Assembly (NCBI GenBank): GCA_963969395.1
Contig: OZ017800.1
Coordinates: 15,284,479 to 15,348,478 of the forward strand
Source: Pseudoscleropodium purum
Lineage: Eukaryota > Streptophyta > Bryopsida > Hypnales > Brachytheciaceae
Reading direction: 5' to 3'
Length of the DNA: 64,000 nt
Shown here: one piece after another, positions 1 to 12,317 of the stretch
Numbering within the stretch: the stretch's first letter is position 1
Layout of the letters: each line of letters opens with the position of its first letter
Notes under the pieces: generated by a model
The model's input: only the letters and a program-made list of their open reading frames with translations
What the model was told of the DNA's origin: nothing
Databases searched by the model: none
Translations under genes and position numbers: made by a program

Positions 1-1479
1 GTACCTCGGGTTGAGTCGGTACTGTCGCTGACGGACCGGAATAGATCCTTCCGTCAAATCAATGTGATGCTCTCCTAAGTGAGGGGGGATTCCCTTCAGA
101 TCAGATGGCTCCCATGCAAAAATATCGAGATATTCCTGAAGAAGTTGAACGTAACCGGATTTCTCCGTGCTTTGCATGAGCTTGCTCAAGTAAAAGCATT
201 TGCCTGGTTCAACCTCTTCCTGCTCATAATCGATGGGCGAGACGATCGGTTTGATCTTCTCTTCGTGAACCTCTTCCGGAACGGAAACTAAGTTTCCCCA
301 TTCCGGTCTCATCGTTTCCTCACTTACACCCGCGGGAAGGTTTCCATCCTGGATTTGTCGAGTGATCTACTCGGCTGTGAGCGGAACGCTTGACTCTCCT
401 AACGATCGATCTTCCACCATGGTACTGCTAGGCTTTTCCGGATCATGCTCCAACACAGCATTAGAGAACCCAAAACTTTTCTCAGTTTTGTGTTCGAATG
501 GATCCACATAATAGCTTGGAATCGACTCTTCCGAATCCGTCCAATCCGATGTGTAACCATCTGAGTCGCTGGTTTCTCCTAAATGCTTTTCCGTGGACCA
601 AGGTATCCGGATGGAAGGTTTCCCGACCACCAGTTCCTTGTTTCCCCAATCCACCAGTACTTGGGCAGAGTATAACCAAGGTCTACCCAGTAACATAGGA
701 AAAGGTCTTCCTTTGTGCACACGGATGATGACATAGTTGAGCAGATAATTCGTTCCTCCAATCCGGGTTGGAACTTGCGAAAGTTTGCCAACCGGATGTA
801 CTCGAGATTGATCCGCCATCCGAAGGACTCGATCCGTCGCTTCGATCGTGGTCAATCCTAACTCAAATGCCGTGTCTTCCAACATCAAGTTGACTCCAGA
901 TCTGCCATCGATGGGAACCTTTGGAATCAGGCATCCTTCGATCTCTACACTGATCTCTGGAGCCCCGGAATCTTCCGGTTGGGAGAAGTTAACTGCCACC
1001 GCTGGGAGTTTCACCCTCTTCTTCCGTTTCCGTGTCCAGCTATCTCGGATCAGCTTCTGGTACATCACGTTGTCGTGCAGAAGCTGTCCAATCGTAACAT
1101 TCGCCCGTTGATCTCGGATGTCCTGGATGATGTCATACTCATGCGTACGGATATCCGGATTGATAACCACTGGGGTGTTACTGAAACGAACCTGCTTCTT
1201 ACTCGTCACCACATCCGGTCCAGAGATTTCCGTGCGAATCTCTGCACTGATGTCGATCGGAATCCGATTCCGATCCACCCCTTTCTCAAAGTGAACTTCT
1301 TCCGGTTCTGGACTCCGCCTCTGAAAAACAGGATCAGAATCACTACTCGATTTTTGTCTCCTCCTCTGCTTTTTCTTCGTTCCCTTTACAGCTCGTTCGG
1401 GTTGATTCCTGGTGGAACTACGGGTCCATACCCGGTTTACCAAGCTCTCCGTCTCCGCCGGCAGTTCCACCTCGCATCG
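1..1479 (-). pseudogene. pol fragment: aspartic protease and start of reverse transcriptase
   Basis: The frame is open from just after the gag stop to 370. The protease active site reads IDGRSGVNLM, a variant of the DGGSGVN form seen in plant gypsy elements, and is followed about 70 residues later by the typical LLGRPWL segment. A TAG at 367-369 interrupts the frame. Beyond it the same frame continues to base 1 with the classic RT entry motifs EYLDIFAW, DLKGIPP and PVRQRQYRLNP. The polyprotein would normally be cleaved into protease, RT, RNase H and integrase; only the first part is visible. The glycine-to-arginine change in the active site (DGG to DGR) is a further sign of decay. Confidence 0.88.
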
Positions 1480-3095
1480 TCACTTGTCCGGATTCTCCGT
1501 TCCGGCTGAGTGGCCATAGTTGAGCGCGGTCTGCTCCCTTGGAAGAATTTGAACTTGTTTGTAAACCGGTCTTGGCTGTATGGGCTTCGGACACTGCTCC
1601 TCCTGATGCCCATACTCTTGGCAATTCTGGCACGGAAGAGTTCGCGGAGCACCCTGCCCTGGTCCCCTGTTAGGACACGAGTTGGCATAATGTCCCGGTT
1701 CTCCACAGCCATAACATAGCACCACTTGTCTATCCGGGTAACCAAGGGCTCGCACGGGCTGCTGCATTACCAACCCCTGACTCGGTCCAGGTAAAAAGTT
1801 CCGGTTCAACATGTTGGACCGGGAAGGAATCGTGATCCCTTTTCCTCTACCATAGGTCGGCTGCACTTGGTAGATCTCCTCTTCTTCCTCGTTTGCTACG
1901 GTGTAGTAGATCTCTTCTTCCGGATACACATAGTGAACTTGCTTCTGGGCAACTCGCTGGCATTCACTTGGATAGTGACCCGGTTCTCCACATCTTCCGC
2001 ACCAGACATTGGATCGAGAAGTCGGAACGATCCGTCTCGGTTTCCGGTTCTCAGCCATGTTGACCTTGATAGCCTCCAAAGACTCTTGGATGTTCTTCAT
2101 CATCTTCTTGGAATCCGTATCCTCCGTCTTCACTTTCACAACCCGTTTCTCTCTCGGACCCTTCGACTTGTGCGAACGTCGGGGAGGTGAAACACTTTGT
2201 TCCTCATCCGAGCTCGATGAATCCGGATCGGAAACTTCCGTTCCAAAACTCTCGGAACTGCTGTCCGAATCGGAAACCTTCTTACGATGCTTCAACTTCT
2301 GGTCGCTCTTCTTGTTCTTCCCCTTTTCTTGCTTCTCGCTCCTTCTCAAGGACTTCCGAAGTGACTGAGCGGAATTCTCGTAATTAGCCGCAGCATCCAT
2401 GGCATCTCTAAGTGTCCTAGGTCACGTCTGACGAATCAGAAATCCCATCGACTCGGGTAATCCGGCAACGTACCACTCCACCTGCAGACTAGGAGCAATC
2501 TCAGTGGTCAGCTTCTGGATCAGCGCCTTCACCCTCTGGCCATACTTCCGCACGGATTCGGATGATTTCATCGTTAGTGTACTGAGCCGTCCCAAGGCTC
2601 TAGCTTCTCCTCCTACCTCCCGGAAAGCTTGCAGGAAATCCGTTCTCAACTGATCCCAGTTATTCCGGATCGGATCGGATCGGAAATATCCTGATACCAT
2701 TTAAGAGCTCCTCCCTTGAGCAATCCTTGGAAGATTCTTCGCTGGGCCGCCTCATTCTCCTGGTTGGCGAGTGTAGTGGATTCAAACTCGCACAGCCAGT
2801 CATCTGCATCTTGGCTTCCGTCACCCTTAAAACGCTTGTATCTCAATCGAGTCATGACGTCTTCGTCTTCTAGGAACGGATCTTTTCGTTCCGGTTCCGG
2901 ATCTAGATCGGAAACTGTAAGCGTACGACCAAATCTCGGATTCTCGCTTTCTCCCGCGGATGCAGACACAAAAATCGGACGGTTAACCGGATCTTGCAGA
3001 TCCGGTTCACTATGATCCGGTTCAGGCGATTCTTCCGATCGTTCTCTTCTTCTCAATCGCTCGGACGTTCTCGTATTCCTTGTTCCGCTTCTCAT
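1480..3095 (-). pseudogene. gag polyprotein, broken
   Basis: Gag starts at an ATG at 3095 with an Arg/Glu-rich leader, then a retrotransposon capsid domain (DDWLCEFE, GGALKWYQDI, further on LRTDFLQAF). A run of three GATCC units near 2680 shifts the frame; the homology continues in another frame. A TGA at 2422-2424 interrupts that frame, after which it resumes as MDAAANYENSAQ. A basic/acidic linker follows, then three CX2CX4HX4C zinc knuckles: CGRCGEPGHYPSEC, CYGCGEPGHYANSC, CQNCQEYGHQEEQC. Gag ends at TGA 1480-1482, in the same frame as pol, so either this stop is natural and suppressed or gag-pol was one frame. Capsid and nucleocapsid would package element RNA. Confidence 0.9.
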
Positions 3096-3212
3096 GAGTT
3101 AGTTTCCAGATTCAGCCGGAAAACAAAACCCAATCTGAAAAATGAAAACGCGGAAAAGACGAACTATTGACTCAGCTTCTTTTGTACCGCAATAAAGCCG
3201 ATAGCTTTAGAA

Positions 3213-3230
3213 TCCCCGGCAACGGCGCCA
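3213..3230 (-). other. Primer-binding site, tRNA-Asp
   Basis: The minus strand reads TGGCGCCGTTGCCGGGGA, fully complementary to the 18-nt 3' end (with CCA) of plant tRNA-Asp as I know it. It lies 11 nt downstream of the LTR terminus CTGCGACA. tRNA-Asp priming is known for plant Athila/Tat-type gypsy elements. Confidence 0.93.
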
Positions 3231-3241
3231 GATTTTTGTCA

Positions 3242-3446
3242 TGTCGCAGGACAAGGTAGGTCAATTCCCCATTATACTCACAAAAATCGCTCTAGAGTAT
3301 AACTAAGTGACTCTAAAGATCGAACCCACGAGATCCTGTGAAGTATCTAGCTCTATTAAGCAGTTAAGCTTAGTCAGTATCCCAATCTTACTTTCCGGTC
3401 CTAGATCTAGAACCAGAAATACCACCACACCGGATAACTATAGACC
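3242..3446 (-). repeat. Truncated 5' LTR (last 205 bp)
   Basis: On the plus strand this begins TGTCGCAGGACAAGGTAGG and runs with high identity alongside the corresponding ends at 24148, 35710, 55611 and 60629, up to about 3446 where similarity stops abruptly. It ties the gag-pol body to the 3.3-kb LTR family. Confidence 0.93.
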
Positions 3447-3659
3447 ATTTCTGAAAATCAGTTTGTGTATAAAAAAAAAAATTTTCCCTCAACTTTGAAT
3501 GCTAATATCTTCTAATCTAGATGGTCAAACTTTGTGAAATTTTTACCACACAATCCCAAACATGTAAAGTCCAAGATCACATGGTTAGATTCAAAAATAA
3601 ATAAAAATTCGGTCGTCTAGGATGAACTCAGCAAAAATGGTAGTTTTGATTGATTTTTA

Positions 3660-5850
3660 GCCAGAAATAGACTTGGCATTTTAGAACTTAAGTTTGGTGA
3701 AGGTCACATTTAGAAACCTTGTCGATTACTTTTTGCATGCTGAAGTGCTTGTTTTTAGAGCTCCTATGGATCATAAATAGTTGTCTATGGCAGAATTCTT
3801 TAGAAATTCATAAGTAATTCAAAAATGGTCCAAAAAATATGAAACCACTTGGGTTAGATTCTGCATCACTTCTACTTCGACTGAAAAATAAGGAAAAATA
3901 TTTTCAGACATCTTAAACCCATTGAAAAGCCCATCAGCTGGTAAACTGACGCTTTTAGAGCCACTTACCCTAGTATTCCAACTTCAGTATGATTTCTTAT
4001 TTCTATATGCTGGTATTTGGTAAGTTGTTAGGGTACAGAAATACCTACATTACTTCCATTTTCAACAATGATATCCATCGTTGCAAGAGGCAAATCAAGC
4101 TAAACCCAACTTCTGTCCCACATACTACACCACCAATCAATGTAAACACACACCACTGTTCAAGCTATATGCCATACTCTAGTGGTGGTGATCGACGTCA
4201 AACGAAATAACTGTACAAGGTGCATTTCATGTGAGTGGGATGCACATGCACTAGCACTTCCCTCACACTTGAAAAAAATCACGTCCAACTCACACACCCT
4301 TGAGGAATGCAGGCGGCAGTTTTCAAATTCCAATTCTCGCACGCTTAGAAAGGCCATTGGCATTGAAGCCACCATATAGGATTTGACAACAAAGAACTAA
4401 GAGGTGTCTGGCTAATGAGAATTGTTTAGAGCGTGAGTCTGAGAAGAACACATCATTACAATTCACATGAGCACCCTAAGATGCTATCATTCCAGTTACA
4501 CTAGGATGATATTATAGTAGAGCTTACAAGGTACAAAGAACAAACAAAAAAGTACCACTTGGCTTGTCATTAGAATGTACAAGAAGACAACTCTCAACTT
4601 CCTTTGCATAAGCAGTTTTGTAAGCATTCCTTAATTTATAGTAGGTAGCTCTAAAACAACCCCTCTTCTTAAAACCGACCTCTAAGAGGCTCTAAAATGG
4701 ATATGTGCTGATGAAGGAATGGACTAATGATTACGTCATAACATAATAAGGTTTGGTTCATAGTTCTTCAATGGATGGTTCATAATTCTTTAATGGTTGA
4801 TTGAAGATACACAAAGGGTCCATTTCTAACTAAGTGAATAGGTGTTCATTAAATTTTTTCAAAATAAGAAATGACGGCCCTACTACCTTCTTAACCCATT
4901 AAAGACTAGTTGACTACTTTGTGGTTGATTTCAAGACTTTTTGTCTCCTACAATTTGTAGAATATTTAATCTCAAAAAACTTAGAGAGGAACGCATTTAA
5001 AGTGTCTTCATATGCTCCTAACAAAATCAATTTCAAGAGAATGTGTGCAAAAATGAGTGAAATGTGCTTGTCCAAACTTGAAATGGCTTGACCTTTCATA
5101 TTGGGATTTTCAATGAGAAATGCAAATTTAATGTAAAGGACAACTATATACATATATATTTGAAGGAATAAGTCAAAAGGTTTTTGGTGAATTTCCGGAC
5201 CATATATTCAAATTTATGCCCAATTACAGCAAACCCTATTTAGCACTAATGTGAAAAGGTGTTTACGACAAATCAATCTTTGAAGAATAATTACAAAGAT
5301 GTGAACCGTTGGATCACTTTTATTTTTTGTGTAGTTGAAAGACCTATCCCATAGGACTTGTTTATTCAATCCGATCTAAGATTACACCTTTGAAATAGCA
5401 CAAAATGTCACTTTTTTAGAATTGTATCCAAAAACTATGTCCGCCCACCAAATCGACCATGGATGTTAATGGGTTAAGTATACTAAAAAATCTGAAATTA
5501 TTAATTGACTTACACTTTCATTTAAGTTTTAGAAAGGGTCACATTTAGGAACCTTCTCTATAATTACTTTAGGCATGCCGCAATGTTTGTTTCTGATAAT
5601 GTCATATCATTTTTCAAGCCACATGTGTGGTATTTGCAAGGGCTACAAGTCACAAATAGGTATTTTCCACATAATTCTTTGAAAATTCATAAATAATTCA
5701 CAAATGTTCCAAAAAATATGAAACCACTTGGATAAGATTCTACATCAATTCTTCTTCAAGTAAAAAATAAGTGAAAAAAATTTTGGACTCCTAAAATCCA
5801 TCAAAAAGGCCTGGCAGCCCTAGAAGTGTCGCTTTTAAAGCCACCTACCT
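3660..5850. repeat. Diverged direct repeat pair (3660-3975, 5515-5850)
   Basis: Both arms share, in order, GGTCACATTTAG, then a gcatgc(t/c)g segment, CACAAATAG or CATAAATAG, CCAAAAAATATGAAACCACT, and a closing GCTTTTAGAGCCACTTACC or GCTTTTAAAGCCACCTACC. Similarity looks around 70-80% by eye, so the duplication is old. Confidence 0.7.
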
Positions 5851-6419
5851 CATTCTTTGTAACTTATTCGTTGAGTTCTTCCCCTCCTTGAAGGTAGGGG
5901 TGAAATAACCCCTTTGCTCAGCTACTCAAAAAAGCCTAAATTTTTTAATTTTCCAAGCATTATCAAATTTGCAAATTTTGAATTCGTATTTGCAATCACA
6001 ACCTCTAAATTAGCAAAGAGAGTTGTAAAGATAATTTTTTTCAAGTCCAAAATAGGATTTGGGTGGGTTGACCCCCTCACTTGTTCCCCCAAGTCAATCC
6101 AGCGGTTGCAAGTAAAAAAAAGACTCCCTCCATTTGTTAAAAAAAAAAAAAAAAAAAGACTCACTATTTTGAGCCTGTAAAATGTATGCTCTACGTGCCT
6201 CCTAGCTAATTTGGGGCCTGTGATTGCAAATATAAATTCAGAATTTGAAAAAAAATCATGTATGGAAAATTAAATTTTTTAGGGTTTAACTTCCAAGACT
6301 AGCGATGTAAAACCATCCATTCAATTAGTAAAATCCAAGTCTTGGCATGCTTCAATGTAATTCACAATTCGTTTTCTCACAATCAAGTGAATCAACTAAC
6401 TATTTCAGAGCCTCCTAAG

Positions 6420-8150
6420 GTAAGGTAGCCCATAGCGGTCAAATCTCCTATTTGAGTCTCTAGATGTCCCCATCATGGTTTTTCAAAATGTAATCAATGT
6501 TGTAGCTAACTAGAATGGGGAAGTTTGATGACCACTATGGGAACCTTGAGATTTTCAGTGTTAATTTAGTACAGGAAGTGACTTTTTCAGGCCTTTCATT
6601 TTAGAAAATATCATGACTGCTTTAGGTAGTAAGATGACCATATTTGATTCAGTTTTTGTTGGTTATGGGGTAACCTACTGACTGTGTTGGACAGATCACT
6701 TCAAAAATTCATAACTAATTCATACTTTGTTAGAAAAATATAATTTCAAGTGTCCTCACTATGTTTTACATTTATCTTCACATGAAATTTTTTTTTAAAA
6801 ATTTTAGTAATGGCATGAGGGCAGACTCAAAATTCTGACCACTATGGGCTCAATTACCTAAGTGGACAGGTGCAAAAACCTGAGCGGTTTATGAGCCCTC
6901 TCCTATATAGCTTTCATTACAACTATAAGATGGATCTCTCCACAATGAGAATCCATTGATATGTACTCGTAATAAAAACCAACAACAGCAATAACTCAAC
7001 ATTCTTTAACCCTGAACTGCCGCCAACGCCATTGGCATTTGGATGACAGTTCAGGGACCTAGAGTGAAGTGAACAGTGTTTTTTTCATCCGTTTTTTCTT
7101 GCAGATCTTTCATGTTGAGTTACAAAGAGTATCCAATTGATTTTGTAGTCGAACAAGTAATTGTTTTCATGTAGTTGAGAAGTAAGTGAAAAAAATGGAT
7201 TACCAAATATGCTCATTTCAGTGTATTTGGGGAAGTTGTTGCTCCTTGCTCTAAATCTGAAATTTCTCTATGATAATGATATTTTTTGAGTTTGAGCCCA
7301 ACTAACAAAATGAAGGTCATCTATTCTAGTTTCTACTCCAGTTCAAATTTTGGAAAAATTCCTAATATTGAATGTCTTATTGCAATTTGAACTTTGAATA
7401 TATTTTCAATATCTATGGAATTCTATTTATAGAATGAAACGGAAATTGAGTTTACACCATGATGTTTTTCACTATAATATACACATATGTTGAAATTTTC
7501 AGATTTTTTGAACTAATTTTCTATTTGATGTGATTTTTCTTCACTTTTTCTTCAAAAAATCTCAAGAAAATCAATTTTTCACAAAAAAATCTAAATTTTT
7601 TTTAAAGTAAAGAAGACATGTAGTTTCATCTCTGAAAAATAAATATAAAATTTTTCATATATATCTAGTTGCAAAATGGCAGCAAACTAAGTGACAGACA
7701 CTAAGGTAGAACAACCCATTACGGGCCAAATGAGGAGTTTGTCCTTAGTTTATTACTGAAATTTTCTAATTTTTTTCTCACATAAAGACAAGCAATAGAA
7801 ATGGCCAGAGCAATTGAAAATAAATTTTTCCAACAAAGTGTGAATTTCTTATGAATTTTTGAAGTGTTCAGCCCATCATGGCCCAAAAGAGTCTGTAGAC
7901 CCCCCCCTAACCAACAAAAATTATACCCATAATACTCGTCTTATTCACCTAATGCAGTCAAAATATTTTCTAACATGGAAGGTCTGAAAAAGTCACTTTT
8001 CACAGTGAATTAAGACTAAAATGCTGGAAGTTCCCATTGCAGTCCCTAATCACCCCATTCCAGTTAGCTAAGACATCGATTGCATTAATTGTGGTCAGAA
8101 TCTGAAAATCTAAAAGAAAACTGTAATGGGCTCATTCCTTAAGGCTTGAA
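6420..8150. repeat. Diverged inverted repeat, arms about 6420-6880 and 7690-8150
   Basis: The left arm has GTGACTTTTTCAGGCCTT, TTTTTGTTGGTTA and CACTTCAAAAATTCA; the reverse complement of the right arm gives GTGACTTTTTCAGACCTT, TTTTTGTTGGTTA and CACTTCAAAAATTCA in the same order. Similarity extends over roughly 400 bp around a spacer of about 800 bp. It could be an old foldback or long-TIR element; no transposase is seen. Confidence 0.7.
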
Positions 8151-8424
8151 ATCAGTGGTCATGGGTCCGTCATTTAGGGGTTAAAAGACGATAATGCACA
8201 ACAGTATGTCGAGGTATCACAAATACATCCATTCGTGGCAAAAGAGGCCAAGGAAAATGAGTGCAAAACAATCAGTGAGATCAAATACTTGGCAAGGTTG
8301 CGAAAGAAGCCTTTACTCATGGAAGCACTGTGAGGTGGTGCTACTACCGGTACTAATAAGCCCACGCAAAATTTTCCTGCACTAACCAATCCAAATATGA
8401 GTTACCTCTGGTACATTTTACCAG

Positions 8425-11085
8425 TTCCTCATTTACCAGAAAACAAATGCTTTGGCTTTTTGTTGTAATGAACATGATCTGCCTCTCCCTTCCTAGCATC
8501 CAAATTCCTTTGCCTCACAGCATTCTTACCTATCTGCATCTCCTTTACCTTCTGGGCACTGTCCTTGAATCCTTCATCTGCACCAAGTCGTGTACAATAT
8601 TGCTTAGGACAGATGGTGGTATTGACCAGAGATTCACCAGCTCTTCGCTACTAATACGAATTGACGCCCAAGTGCCCAAATTGCTTCTGGCAACTACATA
8701 GTTTTAATGAAACTATGATGAGCAAAAACTCCTCCAGAATAATCAGAAATATGGGAGTCCATACAAGGTTCAACATCCTGTGAAAGAAAACTGTACCTAG
8801 AAGTGCTTCTTTATGTGGCCAAGATAATGAACGAGTTTTAGAACAAATTCTCTTCTGAGCTTGCTCATCCACTTCCATGTCATCACCACCTGCCCCTTCA
8901 GATCAATCCCGCTTCCCGCTTCTTGTTGCAGCAGTAGATCTACTCCTTGCTCGATTCACTGCAGCATTCGGGTCCAAGCCCAAGCTTGAAAAATGTCTGC
9001 CCATCCTACTAGTATTGAATTGTCGTTCTACATCATGCCTCCTAGGCATCGTAGGTTTATTATCAGCATTTTTCTTTTTCGCCTCTCCTTCCGTCGAATG
9101 GCAGCGAGAGCCTCTGCTTCCTCAGGTGTTAAGTCCTGTTCAAAGAGAAACCAAAACAGTTTTCAGTATGACACCTTCACCTTCACGCACAAAATCAGAC
9201 TCAAAATAAGGAAATCCTTCGAAAACTGCAAACAAATGGACCTGGTCGCTCATGTCCTCGTCCTCCTCCATTCCCTCTGCTGCTGCGGCACGTTCATCCT
9301 CTACCCTCTCCAATTCATCTAATCTTTGAAGAATGTCGACATCAACAAAGTCAGCAATAATGTGCCCATCCATAATCTCAGGGACGATGTCATCCTTCCA
9401 ATCGGGATCCAACAAGTAATGCTTGTGCATGTTCGCAGAATACACTCCTATCATACCTCACATCCACACAAACGCGCAATCATCAGTCGTTGAAGCCGTA
9501 AGTGAAATCCAAACGCATGCCGTCTCGAAAAAACACCAATGGATGCATTTGGCTTGCAAAAAAATCATGCCAAAATGGAGGTAATCACTATCAAGAAATA
9601 ATTCAGAAACTGACGGACCTGCACCACCACCATTCTCGATCTCAAGATCCTTCTCCAGTTTCCTCTTGTTCTCAGCAGCCTTGGCGTCGAGAACTGCCTG
9701 GGGAATAACAGGAGGACAATCTTTCTGATCCCGGAGTTTTGGCACAGCCACGTGAATTCGATTCAAACAATCGTTGATGTTCTTGGATTTCATCTTCATG
9801 TCCACACGCATCTCCAGCAACTTATCGCATGCAGCATTCTTGACTTCGATAATGCCCTCCTCTGTCATAGTACTCATTGACAACATGCAATTCTCCTCAT
9901 CAGGCGGGGTAACGTCGACGAGACCTGCTCCAATTCTAGCAACTTCTTTCCTTATTTCCTCAATAAGCTTCCTATCCGATTCTGGAAGCGTCTCAAATGG
10001 CTGTAAGTCGGTCTTGTTGCAGGCGATGATCTCTGGTTTGTTGGCGAACAACATTTGGATGGAATGAAATAGCGCTACTTGCTGGGCAATGGTGAAGCCA
10101 CAATTGCCAGACATCAATCATGAAAAGAACTGCAGCTCGGAGATGCGACAGGGCTGTGATGCCCGTCATCTCAATCACGTTAAAGGACGATCCAGAAAAC
10201 CGGGAGTGTCAATCACCTACACAATACGAATGCATTTTTAGCACAAAATGCACTGATGGCATATAAGAAACAATCATTTTGACAACACCCTGAGAAGGAA
10301 ATGCTGGAACTAGAAACGCGTTGTTCAATAAAGTGTGATGAGTTGGCTACCTGCTACCGCATATACTTGTAATCGGTGTGACCTACAAACAGAGACTTCG
10401 TGGTGAACGCATACGGCTGCACATCCACATCAGCACGCGTAATTTTGTTGATGAAACTGCTCTTTCCGACATTGGGAGAGCCACAGATCAAGATAGTTCG
10501 GGTGTTGGATCGATTGACGGTAACCTCGACAAATGCTTGCGGACGTATTCCAGGTACGCCAGACTAGGGCTATTACGTTTCATCACTGTGCACATCCTAC
10601 CCAACGCTGCTTTCTTCAAAATCTTGCACCTGAAAAAGCAAACTCCAATTCAGCCAACCTTGCCCTAAACCCACTAATCGATTGAAAATAACCTCCTCAT
10701 TCTAGAACCGCTGAACATGTCATACAAGAATCTTACTTACAATCCGTAGGTCAAATAACTTGCAAACTATAGGAACAGGAATGCGTACAGACCTAAACCC
10801 TAAAATCGGCAAGAATTGGCAACAGTACCGCTAGATATGTTCCGTGAGTATGTATGATTTACTCAGAGCAAATAGCCCTAAACCCTAAACCCGACAAGCA
10901 CTCGAACTAAATCCCGGAGATATATGCTTCGAGCATCACAGCTACAGAAACTGTAGTGGCACAAGTAGTAACAAACCATTTCCAAACCCTAAAACCGCAA
11001 GAAAAGAATGCAACCCTAACCTCCCCAAATCGTCAGCTGAAAGTCCGAATCTGTAGAGCGAGCCCCCGTACTTAAACAAGCGCAA
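8425..11085 (-). pseudogene. NOG1: NOG1 nucleolar GTP-binding protein, 5'-truncated pseudogene
   Basis: NOG1 is a GTPase of 60S ribosome assembly. Recognisable minus-strand exons are: about 11085-11036 (LFKYGGSLYRF), 10629-10351 ([20 protein letters not shown]-loop [20 protein letters not shown]), 10216-9619 (VIDTPGFLDRP, ITALSHLRAAVLF, CNKTDL, LNRIHVAVPK), 9447-9242 (DWKDDIVPEIMDGH), 9135-about 8830 (RRHDVERQFNTSRMGR), and about 8590-8427 (GFKDSAQKV, DARKGEAD, KPKHLFSGK). Splice sites are GT-AG. It is dead: TAG at 10354-10356 where the family has an aromatic residue, a roughly 10-base loss after DRP near 10178-10190, a one-base loss before SGNCGFT near 10113, a frame break in the 9135 exon, and TGA at 8903-8905. 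The N-terminal ~100 residues are missing. Retained introns rule out a processed copy. Confidence 0.93.
10790..11005. repeat. Scattered telomere-type CCCTAAA motifs in NOG1 intron
   Basis: CCTAAACCCTAAA occurs near 10792-10804, CCCTAAACCCTAAACCC near 10875-10892, and CCCTAAA again near 10986. Telo-box motifs are common in promoters and first introns of plant ribosome-related genes, which fits a NOG1 origin. Confidence 0.6.
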
Positions 11086-11154
11086 ACAACCTAAAATGAG
11101 ATTCAAAACAAGGTGATATTGATTGACTGAGTTACATAAGATGTAGTTAGACTG

Positions 11155-11350
11155 TATACCCCAATCCAACCCGGGTTGCTAGAATATCCGAATGCTAAGT
11201 TCATAGTGTTGTGAGGAATGCCTGAAGTGGTCTCCCATGCAGGCAACAACCAATCTGTTATTTGCTGCGCCTTGTTCAGGTACATTGGTTCGCCAGAGAG
11301 GTCATACGCACTGAACAGCTCTCCCAGAGCTCTGAAGAATATCGTATGCG
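11155..11350 (-). pseudogene. Class I alpha-1,2-mannosidase (GH47) exon fragment
   Basis: A minus-strand open stretch reads ALGELFSAYDLSGE, then YLNKAQQITDWLLPAWET, SGIPHNTMNLAFG and NPGW. This is the GH47 signature LLPAxxTxxGIPxNxxNL of ER/Golgi mannosidases that trim N-glycans, closest in feel to plant MNS1-MNS3. Only one exon is visible, joined directly upstream of the truncated NOG1 copy and on the same strand. The following LADSGT(E)QLEF segment of the family is absent. It is therefore a captured or relic exon, not a gene. Confidence 0.8.
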
Positions 11351-12317
11351 ACGATTAGTAAACAAGCAGCTAATTGCAAGTGCCTCTACCCCAAATAATA
11401 ATGCCCTTCAAGAAAAATTAGATCAATTTTTAGGCAGCCGTAGATCCTACACAATCCAACCAAATCCCATTCCAACGAGAGGGCACTAACTTTTTGTGAA
11501 CGGCGCACCGCTGCATGCATTGCAAGAACTGGCTGAAACCTAACCTAACCGTATAAGAAACTTGAGAAGCTCCAACTTCAGTGTCAAGTCTCTCACTTAA
11601 AAAAATTCTGGGCGATGCATTTTTCTAAACAACCAACCCCTCGACCTCCCTGAGCAACCCTAAATCCTAAACCCTGTATCACAAACAACCATACTTTCTA
11701 GTCAAACACCAATAGATGCCTTGAGCTAAAGTCATAACAATGGTCCCAATAACATCCTTAAAGTTCAAGGCAATCAAGCAATGTCTACAAATGGATAACA
11801 AAAAATGAAAAAGATTGTTAAAAATTATAGATAACCTAACATACTACCTTCCACATGAGATACATTGTGCAGCCCATGGATTACCCAGACGTGCTTGACT
11901 GGCTACACTCGCTTGACCTCGACTAACGTCCAGTACTACGATCGTACCCAAAAGTTTTTCTTTGTGCCTGTCTTCTCCCTGTACAAATTAAACGTTTTGA
12001 TGATCTACAAAACGAGCAGAATGATGTGAGTGCATAGGACGAGAAGAGCAAGAAGATTAGTAAACAATTGACCTTGTGATTGAGGATACTAAGAGCAAAA
12101 AAAAGACGTCTAGTAACAACTAGATGGTGACTGAAGAGAGCTAACAGATGGTTCCAGGAGTATGCAGAAATAAGATTTAAGGTGTGCCAAGTTTTTCCGT
12201 CCAGGTGTATGCCAGATGCGTTAGTTCTAATAGAATCTTTGCTGGCTGGTGGGGAGACTGAAAATTTGATGATGTCCCCTACACTAATCGGTGAAATGAT
12301 AGGCACGTGGAAAGAAC
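11351..12317. other. No supported gene
   Basis: The stretch contains a telomere-type CCCTAAATCCTAAACCCT near 11659-11676 and no frame I can identify. A short minus-strand open segment around 11850-11950 has protein-like composition but I do not recognise it. Confidence 0.5.

Larger units (their letters stand above)
1..3446 (-). mobile_element. Ty3/gypsy LTR retrotransposon, 5' part (LTR end, PBS, gag, protease, RT start)
   Basis: Read on the minus strand, this is the left half of a gypsy element cut by the window edge. The order is a remnant of the 5' LTR (3242-3446), a tRNA-Asp primer-binding site, gag with three zinc knuckles, an aspartic protease, and the start of reverse transcriptase. 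The LTR remnant matches the 3' end of the 3.3-kb LTR units elsewhere in the window, then breaks off at about 3446 into unrelated AT-rich DNA, so the 5' LTR is truncated. Several stops and one frameshift show the copy is dead. The rest of pol and the 3' LTR lie to the left of the window. Confidence 0.93.
3447..8424. other. AT-rich spacer with decayed repeats, no supported gene
   Basis: I see no convincing coding region. The stretch contains a diverged direct repeat (about 3660-3975 and 5515-5850), a diverged inverted repeat (about 6420-6880 and 7690-8150), and homopolymer A and T runs. Short open frames here lack recognisable motifs. Confidence 0.6.

Noticed and set aside
979..1509. 176-codon plus-strand frame inside the gag-pol body
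   Set aside because: It lies antisense to the clearly identified protease frame and shows no domain.
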